Below are positions 1 through 3,782 of a stretch of 5,178 bases of DNA, in pieces. The notes beneath the pieces were generated by a model, which was not told the origin of the DNA, made no database searches, and was given only the letters and a program-made list of their open reading frames with translations. Location: contig CALDNB010000091.1 in the NCBI GenBank assembly GCA_937914775.1, forward strand, positions 1-5,178. Reading direction: 5' to 3'. This DNA is from an uncultured Clostridia bacterium (lineage in GTDB: Bacteria > Bacillota > Clostridia > Monoglobales > Firm-18). The number at the start of each line of letters is the position of its first letter. The stretch's first letter is position 1. Position numbers and translations under genes: made by a program.

Positions 1-51
1 AGTTGATGGTGTTGCTCCATTTACAACACGAGCTATATCTTTAATTTTCAT
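1..51 (-). CDS. hsdS: Start of a probable type I restriction-modification specificity subunit (HsdS), cut by window edge
   Basis: Only the first 17 codons are present, reading MKIKDIARVVNGATPST. The pattern K-(I/L)-x-D-I-x-x-V-V-x-G-x-T-P-S-T is typical of the start of an HsdS target recognition domain, which gives type I restriction-modification enzymes their DNA sequence specificity. The ATG overlaps the stop codon of the upstream chimeric gene by one base (TAATG), so translation is probably coupled. Its ribosome binding site lies inside the last codons of that gene. In many Firmicutes, hsdS genes sit beside a tyrosine recombinase that shuffles them, which fits the recombinase fragment just upstream. 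The call rests on a very short peptide, so it is a recognition of motif and context and not a full domain match. Confidence 0.6.
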   Translation of the reverse strand, partial: MKIKDIARVVNGATPST

Positions 52-230
52 TATCCTATATACCTCCTATGTGAATTTTTAACATTGCTCTGCTTTACCA
101 TTGCATACTGTAAAGTAGTATCTATTTTTTGATGTCCTAATATTTTAGAAATAGAATACAATGAAACATCTTCATTTAAAAGCATTGTACTGAATGAATG
201 TCGAAGACTATGAAATCCTGCTTTTCTTTC
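51..230 (-). pseudogene. Tyrosine recombinase C-terminal catalytic fragment (within the chimera)
   Basis: Residues about 91-148 of the chimera carry the conserved end of the phage-integrase/XerC-type catalytic domain. The box II motif HSLRHS contains catalytic His96 and Arg99. The LGH motif contains His122, and the nucleophile is Tyr131 in TTLQYA. The core-binding domain, the first catalytic Arg and the beta-hairpin Lys are missing, so this piece cannot recombine DNA alone. Its 3' end overlaps the hsdS start, suggesting it belonged to a recombinase-hsdS operon like those of phase-variable type I restriction-modification loci. The exact left boundary of the fragment is uncertain by a few codons. 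Confidence 0.85.
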
Positions 231-497
231 GTTAATGTCAACACCTGCTTTTTTAAATTTGTCCGCACATGCTGCTGCTTCTGCAACACGGCCTATGGTT
301 GTGTCCGCAATAACAACCTTAACGGGCTCTCCGTTGGAATATTTTAAATTTTCTTCAAACAATTTTGCGGCTGATTTAGCCATATTCATTGTCTGTACTT
401 CAAGGGACTCTCTTACCTTTAAAGGTCCGCGTCTGCCGTCAATAGTGGGTCTTATACCAATAACGGGATAGTCGCCAATTAATCTGTTTTTTGCCAT
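51..497 (-). CDS. fucI: In-frame chimera: L-fucose isomerase N-terminus joined to tyrosine recombinase C-terminus
   Basis: This 148-residue frame has two unrelated halves. Residues 1 to about 88 read as the N-terminal domain of L-fucose isomerase, the cytoplasmic enzyme that converts L-fucose to L-fuculose. Family hallmarks are PVIGIRPTIDGRRG, VRESLEVQTMNMA, VIADTTIGR and EAAACADKF. After VDI (residues 86-88), where FucI would continue towards its conserved TVTPCWCYGSE stretch, the frame switches to a tyrosine recombinase catalytic end. Normal FucI is about 590 residues, so the metal-binding active site is absent. The recombinase half lacks its DNA-binding domain and first catalytic Arg. Neither activity is expected. 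The ATG is well supported by AGGAGG at 507-512 with 9-nt spacing. GC is about 43% in the fucI part (241-480) and about 29% in the recombinase part (61-220), counted by hand. It could be a real rearrangement or an assembly join. Confidence 0.88.
   Translation of the reverse strand: MAKNRLIGDYPVIGIRPTIDGRRGPLKVRESLEVQTMNMAKSAAKLFEENLKYSNGEPVKVVIADTTIGRVAEAAACADKFKKAGVDINERKAGFHSLRHSFSTMLLNEDVSLYSISKILGHQKIDTTLQYAMVKQSNVKNSHRRYIG
63..68 (-). promoter_or_regulatory. Ribosome binding site for hsdS, nested in the upstream gene
   Basis: AGGAGG is read on the minus strand 11 nt before the hsdS ATG at 51. It is encoded by the two Arg codons near the end of the recombinase-derived reading frame (HRRYIG-stop). 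A perfect Shine-Dalgarno sequence inside the preceding gene supports the chosen hsdS start and a tightly packed two-gene unit. The spacing is slightly long. Confidence 0.65.
217..252. repeat. 9-bp direct repeat flanking the chimera junction
   Basis: CCTGCTTTT occurs at 217-225 and again at 244-252, 27 bp apart and in the same codon phase. On the coding strand it is AAAAGCAGG. It encodes the KAG of KKAGVDI on the FucI side and the KAG of RKAGFHS on the recombinase side. The repeat brackets the point where the two protein families meet. It may be a footprint of the joining event or chance similarity. Confidence 0.6.
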
Positions 498-535
498 AAC
501 AAATCGCCTCCTACTCTTTTTTATAATTATATCAC

Positions 536-565
536 TTGATTAATTATATATACTTGTGTTATAAT
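536..565 (+). promoter_or_regulatory. Promoter of the first AraC-family regulator
   Basis: TTGATT (536-541) and a consensus TATAAT (560-565) are separated by 18 bp on the plus strand. This puts the transcription start near 572 and the ribosome binding site AAGGAG at 601-606, 8 nt before the ATG at 615. It overlaps the opposing fucI promoter, an arrangement common where a regulator controls both itself and its divergent target. Confidence 0.65.
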
Positions 566-571
566 AGTAAA
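543..571 (-). promoter_or_regulatory. Probable promoter of the fucI-led unit
   Basis: On the minus strand, a -35-like TTTACT (571-566) is followed after 17 bp by a perfect -10 TATAAT (548-543). Transcription would start near 536 and give a leader of about 39 nt before the ATG at 497. This promoter overlaps the divergent araC promoter (536-565), so the two polymerase binding sites cannot be occupied together. The region is very AT-rich and other -10-like hexamers exist, so the exact choice is tentative. Confidence 0.5.
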
Positions 572-614
572 AAGTATAATTATATTCACATTTTCTAAAA
601 AAGGAGAGGGTAAT

Positions 615-1457
615 ATGATTTATAACGAACTTTTAGAACGAGGCACTGCCGAGTTCCCTATAGAATTATACCATCTTGACGAATCGCACCCACGTTACGA
701 GATGACAGCACACTGGCACAACGATATGGAATTTATGCGGGTTTTAAAAGGTCAACTTTTAGTAAGACTTGACGAAAAGAAATTTGTGGCAAACAAAGGT
801 GATGTAGTGCTGGTAAACCCCGAAACAGTACATAGTGCAATACCTAAAAAAGGATGCATTTATCAGTGTATTGTTATGAAATGGGATATTATGACAGTAA
901 ATGAGCCGAAATGCAGATTCTTTATTGACAGCATACAGTCAAGGGAAATACTTGTAAAAGAACACATAGAAAAAGGCTCGTCAGAAGCAGCGGAGTCCGT
1001 TAATGCTTTGTTTGACGCTTTAAAAGGAGATACAAAGGGATATAAATTTTCTGTAATATCTGAACTTTATAAAACACTTGCAGTTATAATTGACCAGAAT
1101 ATGTACGTTTCAATATCAAAAGCCGATATAGTTCACAGCGGTAATATAAACACACTTAAAAACGTGCTTTCTTATATGAGAGAAAATTTTGACAAACAAC
1201 TTTCACTTAATGATATTGCGAAGACGGCACAGATGTCCCCGAAATACTTTTGTGTATTCTTTAAAAGTATTACAGGTAAAACACCTTTTGAATATCTTAT
1301 TTCCTACAGAATAGAATGTGCGGCAAGAAAACTTTTAAATACAAATCTTAATGTAACGGAGATTGCTTTGTCCTGCGGATTTAATGATTTAAGTTATTTT
1401 ATTAAAACCTTTAAAGCACATAAAGGCATATCTCCTGCAAAATTTAGAAAAATATAA
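615..1457 (+). CDS. AraC-family transcriptional regulator with cupin sensor domain
   Basis: This is a complete 280-residue cytoplasmic DNA-binding protein of typical family length. Residues about 15-90 form a cupin-type sensor domain. It includes HWHNDMEF (His33, His35), the VLKGQLLVRLDEKKF beta strands and KGDVVLVNPETVHSA. About residues 178-279 form the double helix-turn-helix. The first HTH is SLNDIAKTAQMSPKYFCVFFK (about 197-217). The second is NVTEIALSCGFNDLSYFIKTFK (about 246-267), ending in the family signature GISPAKFRK. The start has an excellent ribosome binding site (AAGGAG, 601-606). The gene is divergent from the fucI start, with overlapping promoters. By the usual logic of such pairs it is probably the activator of the fucose gene(s), with a sugar ligand bound in the cupin domain. 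The ligand is inferred from context only. Transcription ends at the shared terminator just after the stop. Confidence 0.92.
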   Translation: MIYNELLERGTAEFPIELYHLDESHPRYEMTAHWHNDMEFMRVLKGQLLVRLDEKKFVANKGDVVLVNPETVHSAIPKKGCIYQCIVMKWDIMTVNEPKCRFFIDSIQSREILVKEHIEKGSSEAAESVNALFDALKGDTKGYKFSVISELYKTLAVIIDQNMYVSISKADIVHSGNINTLKNVLSYMRENFDKQLSLNDIAKTAQMSPKYFCVFFKSITGKTPFEYLISYRIECAARKLLNTNLNVTEIALSCGFNDLSYFIKTFKAHKGISPAKFRKI

Positions 1458-1496
1458 AAAAAGGATGTAAAAAACATTGTTTTTTACATCCTTTTT
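1458..1496. terminator. Bidirectional Rho-independent terminator between convergent genes
   Basis: A perfect 18-bp inverted repeat has arms 1458-1475 and 1479-1496 and a 3-nt loop. The arms contain GGATGT/ACATCC flanked by A and T runs. Each strand ends in a U-rich tail (five or more T), so it can stop transcription from both sides. It fills the 40-bp gap between the stop codons of the araC gene (1455-1457) and the convergent Gfo/Idh/MocA gene (1498-1500). Confidence 0.93.
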
Positions 1497-1497
1497 A

Positions 1498-2637
1498 TTA
1501 TTCTATTTCAGTTGTCCATTCCTCTTCCCATGGATAGTGCATTGTAATTACCTTACCGCCTCTTTTTGCTGATTCTTCAGCATAAATTCCGGGCAATGTC
1601 ATAATAAGTCCGTCTTTTAAAGAAATGGAATCGTTTGGCTGTCCTCTTAAAGCCATAATGAAGTGGTCAAGCATAGCATAGTCAACGCCGCCGTGTCCCA
1701 CTGCTTTAGGATTATTTGCATACTGAGGAGGCATATACTCTCCTCCTATTTCTTTAAGTTCACCGTCAAGTTCTTTAGTTGAGTTATATCTTATTACGGG
1801 TTTGTCAAATCTGTCTATTTTTTCAAGATAACCTTCAGTTCCGAAAACTCTGTAGTTGTGATGACCGATTTTTGCACGGCATCTGCCGTTTCTCATAATA
1901 CGGATAACAACCCCTGATTCTGTCTGGAATTGTGCACACATCATATCATCTTTTTTTCTGTATTTATATTCTTCAGGGTCATCGGCGTGCATACCTGTAC
2001 CAAAGCAACTTACTTTTCTTAAAGGTGAATCTACTATTGTTAATAGCGGACCTAAAGAATGAGTGCAGTATCTGATTGGTACCAAAAGTTTTCTCCAGTC
2101 GCCGTTTTCGTTGATATGAATATCTTCTTCATTACCGCGCAAGTTCCAGTGAATGTATTCTGCTTCCATACAGTACGGTTTTCCCAAAAGACCTTTTTTA
2201 TAAAAGTCATTCAAATAAACAACCATTTTACCAAAGTTGGGATTTGCACCCGTTATAATCATTGCCTTCGATTCCTGAGATGCTTTCCACAAATCTTCTG
2301 CTTCTTTAAGCGATGCAACAACGGGAATATCAGTAAGTACATTTACGTTCTTCTTTAATGCTTTCATACAGAATTCAGCGTGAATATCTGCACCTGTTTC
2401 TACGATAACCGCATCAATATCTGCCTCATCAAGCATTTTATCATAATCTTCATAAAATGCTGCATCAGGGAACATTTCTGCCATAGGAGCATTTGAAAGC
2501 CACTGCTGCTGATACCAGTTGTGCGGTCTTATATCACAAGCTGCCGCTAGTTTAACTCCGTCAATCGTCGCCACAATTTTGCCAAGTTCTCTTCCTCTGT
2601 GACCAAGTCCTACAACACCAATTTTTAATTCTTTCAT
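1498..2637 (-). CDS. Gfo/Idh/MocA-family NAD(P)-dependent protein, GH109-like subgroup
   Basis: This is a complete 379-residue protein with no signal peptide, so it is cytoplasmic. The N-terminal Rossmann fold starts with IGVVGLGHRGRE (Gly10, Gly12, Gly15), and an acidic residue ends the second strand (AACDI, Asp35), suggesting NAD binding. The usual family EKP motif is replaced by TDIP (about 102-105). The usual GxHxxD segment is replaced by RYCTHSLGPLL (His194). That motif, the C-terminal GHGGVDYAMLDHF (about 314-326), the late AEES and the closing PWEEEW resemble GH109 proteins. GH109 members are NAD+-using glycosidases related to alpha-N-acetylgalactosaminidase. The reaction could therefore be glycoside cleavage or sugar oxidation, and the substrate cannot be told. 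The start is supported by AAAGGA (2646-2651) 8 nt upstream. It is divergent from the second AraC regulator, its likely controller. Confidence 0.85.
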   Translation of the reverse strand: MKELKIGVVGLGHRGRELGKIVATIDGVKLAAACDIRPHNWYQQQWLSNAPMAEMFPDAAFYEDYDKMLDEADIDAVIVETGADIHAEFCMKALKKNVNVLTDIPVVASLKEAEDLWKASQESKAMIITGANPNFGKMVVYLNDFYKKGLLGKPYCMEAEYIHWNLRGNEEDIHINENGDWRKLLVPIRYCTHSLGPLLTIVDSPLRKVSCFGTGMHADDPEEYKYRKKDDMMCAQFQTESGVVIRIMRNGRCRAKIGHHNYRVFGTEGYLEKIDRFDKPVIRYNSTKELDGELKEIGGEYMPPQYANNPKAVGHGGVDYAMLDHFIMALRGQPNDSISLKDGLIMTLPGIYAEESAKRGGKVITMHYPWEEEWTTEIE

Positions 2638-2686
2638 AACTTATTTCCTTTCCGGGTATAAACCCAAGAAGTTATTCTTTGTTAAA

Positions 2687-2714
2687 ATTATAGCATACCC
2701 AATCAATAAGTGAA
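2687..2714 (-). promoter_or_regulatory. Promoter of the Gfo/Idh/MocA gene
   Basis: On the minus strand, TTCACT (2714-2709) lies 16 bp before a consensus TATAAT (2692-2687). A TG dinucleotide sits one base upstream of the -10 (TGCTATAAT), making an extended -10 element. The start site would be near 2680, giving a leader of about 43 nt. A small GGGT/ACCC hairpin at 2654-2665 lies in this leader just upstream of the ribosome binding site. It is too weak to call a riboswitch. Confidence 0.65.
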
Positions 2715-2734
2715 TGGAAAAAAACCATTTTCCA
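2715..2734. promoter_or_regulatory. 7-6-7 inverted repeat, candidate operator between divergent genes
   Basis: TGGAAAA (2715-2721) and TTTTCCA (2728-2734) are perfect inverted arms separated by 6 bp. The repeat touches the -35 of the Gfo/Idh/MocA promoter and lies about 22 bp upstream of the -35 of the second araC gene. This is a plausible binding place for a dimeric regulator of the divergent pair. AraC proteins more often use direct repeats, so another repressor type is possible. Confidence 0.45.
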
Positions 2735-2755
2735 ATGTAAATATACCTAATTTTC

Positions 2756-2784
2756 TTGATATTAAACAAAAACGATGTTATACT
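2756..2784 (+). promoter_or_regulatory. Promoter of the second AraC-family regulator
   Basis: TTGATA (2756-2761) and TATACT (2779-2784) are separated by 17 bp, with TGT just before the -10 (extended -10). The start site would be near 2791, leaving a short leader that contains the strong ribosome binding site GGGAGGG (2794-2800), 6 nt before the ATG at 2807. Confidence 0.72.
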
Positions 2785-2806
2785 GTAGGCAAAGGGAGGG
2801 AAACGT

Positions 2807-3616
2807 ATGCCTGATATATGTAATTATGTACCGCCAAGAAAAATCAGAAACGACTTGGAATTTACCCATTTTGTATATGAAACCAACTTAAAAAGACACC
2901 GTCAGCCTTTTTGTCATTCTCACTATTATATGAATCTTGTATTCAAAGGCAACGGTGTATTAAAATTTGACGGCAAAGAATTTGACATTAAAAGCGGCGA
3001 CTTGTTTTTTACTTTCCCAAACCAGTGCTTCACCATCGAGGGCAGCGATGATTTTACATTTTTATACATAAGTTTCAGCGGAAATAATGCTCTGGAACTT
3101 TTAAAAAGCCTCAACATAAATATAAGCAATTTTCTGTTTCCCAATCAGGACGACCTGTGCAAATTCTGGATGGATTCCATAACAAGAGTACGTCCCCACA
3201 ATTCAAATTTCATAACCGAAAGCGTCTTTATGTACACTCTTTCTTTTATAGAAAACTATGAGGGCGAACAACACGAACAGACAAAAAGCAAGTTTGATAC
3301 TATTATTGAATATATCGGGTACAATTACGCCACAAATGATATGTCAATAAAAAAAGTTGCACACATATTTTTCTATAACGAGAAATATCTTTCTGCGCTT
3401 TTTGTTAAAAACACGGGAGTTAAGTTTTCCCAGTATATCAACAATCTTCGCATACGTTATGCAACAGAACTTATTTCCAAAGGCAAAACGGATATTGCAG
3501 AAATTTCTTACAAGTGCGGATACACAGACCAGTTTTATTTTTCTAAAGTATTTAAAAAAATCACAGGTCACACACCGTCTCAATATATAAAAATTCTCGG
3601 CCCGAAGAAAAAGTAA
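2807..3616 (+). CDS. AraC-family transcriptional regulator with cupin-like sensor domain
   Basis: This is a complete 269-residue cytoplasmic regulator. The N-terminal part (about 30-90) has the cupin-like pattern of AraC sensor domains. It includes HRQPFCHSHYYMNLVFKGNG (His37, His39), GVLKFDGKEFDIKSGDLFFTFPNQ and a further beta strand at FTFLYISF. The C-terminal 100 residues (about 162-262) carry two helix-turn-helix motifs. The first is MSIKKVAHIFFYNEKYLSALF (about 179-199). The second is DIAEISYKCGYTDQFYFSKVF (about 229-249), ending in the signature GHTPSQYIK. The protein has a basic tail, GPKKK. It is divergent from the Gfo/Idh/MocA gene across a 169-bp intergenic region that holds two good promoters and an inverted repeat. 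The simplest inference is that it controls that gene. The ligand is unknown. It differs clearly from the other AraC protein in this window, so the two are not a recent duplication. Confidence 0.92.
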   Translation: MPDICNYVPPRKIRNDLEFTHFVYETNLKRHRQPFCHSHYYMNLVFKGNGVLKFDGKEFDIKSGDLFFTFPNQCFTIEGSDDFTFLYISFSGNNALELLKSLNINISNFLFPNQDDLCKFWMDSITRVRPHNSNFITESVFMYTLSFIENYEGEQHEQTKSKFDTIIEYIGYNYATNDMSIKKVAHIFFYNEKYLSALFVKNTGVKFSQYINNLRIRYATELISKGKTDIAEISYKCGYTDQFYFSKVFKKITGHTPSQYIKILGPKKK

Positions 3617-3650
3617 TTACTGAATAACAATTTAATTTTTAACCAAAAAT

Positions 3651-3682
3651 AAGAATATTATTTTATATAATATTCTTTTTTT
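3651..3682 (+). terminator. Rho-independent terminator after the second araC gene
   Basis: An 11-bp perfect stem (AAGAATATTAT, 3651-3661, with ATAATATTCTT, 3667-3677) and a 5-nt loop are followed by a T run to 3682. The stem is AU-rich with a single G-C pair, so it may be leaky. It lies 34 bp after the araC stop and ends one base before the -35 region of the adhE promoter. It separates the two transcription units with almost no spare sequence. Confidence 0.7.
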
Positions 3683-3683
3683 A

Positions 3684-3712
3684 TTGACAAAAAATAAATA
3701 GTGTGTTAAAAT
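3684..3712 (+). promoter_or_regulatory. Strong promoter of adhE
   Basis: A perfect -35 TTGACA (3684-3689) lies 17 bp before the -10 TAAAAT (3707-3712). A TG at 3704-3705 gives an extended -10. The start site would be near 3719 and the leader about 64 nt. The ribosome binding site GGGGAG (3770-3775) is 7 nt before the ATG at 3783. This is the best-matching promoter in the window, as expected for an abundant fermentation enzyme. Confidence 0.85.
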
Positions 3713-3720
3713 ATTAACGA
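3703..3720. promoter_or_regulatory. Probable Rex operator over the adhE -10
   Basis: GTGTTAAAATATTAACGA matches the clostridial Rex consensus TTGTTAANNNNTTAACAA at 12 of the 14 defined positions, and the core TGTTAA-N4-TTAAC is perfect. It covers the -10 hexamer and the expected start site. Rex is the redox-sensing repressor that binds DNA when NADH/NAD+ is low and lets go when NADH is high. Binding here would block polymerase. adhE is a classical Rex target in Firmicutes. Confidence 0.78.
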
Positions 3721-3782
3721 TGTCAATGAATAAACCCTTGTTTTAAAGGATTTCTAATAATTAATGATTGGGGAGACAAACA

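Larger units (their letters stand above)
522..585. repeat. Paired 11-bp repeat TATAATTATAT in the fucI/araC intergenic region
   Basis: TATAATTATAT occurs at 522-532 and at 575-585, 53 bp apart, which is close to five helical turns. The inner ten bases are self-palindromic. The copies flank the two overlapping promoters, so they could be regulator sites placed on one face of the helix. The surrounding DNA is nearly all A/T, so chance recurrence is a serious alternative. Confidence 0.35.

Noticed and set aside
235..471. Plus-strand open frame of 78 codons
   Set aside because: It lies entirely antisense to the FucI-like coding region, shows no recognisable domain, and has no ribosome binding site of note. 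It is a shadow of the real frame.
51..497. Functional phage or integron integrase
   Set aside because: Only the last part of the catalytic domain is present. The core-binding domain and first catalytic Arg are missing, and no att-type repeats or other phage genes are visible.
2059..2358. Plus-strand open frame of 99 codons
   Set aside because: It is antisense within the Gfo/Idh/MocA gene, with Phe/Cys-rich, domain-free sequence typical of a reverse-frame shadow.
3344..3590. Overlapping open frames on both strands inside the second araC gene
   Set aside because: The sense frame here encodes the conserved AraC double helix-turn-helix, so the others are shadows.
615..3616. Recent duplication of the two AraC-family genes
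   Set aside because: They share only the family fold and signature positions. Their sensor domains and most HTH residues differ.
3720..3746. Possible 8-codon leader peptide (MSMNKPLF) in the adhE leader
   Set aside because: It would start almost at the transcription start with no ribosome binding site, and it has no run of control codons or attenuator hairpin.
3735..3750. Possible hairpin in the adhE leader (CCTT/AAGG)
   Set aside because: The stem is only 4 bp and no known riboswitch or regulatory RNA pattern surrounds it.
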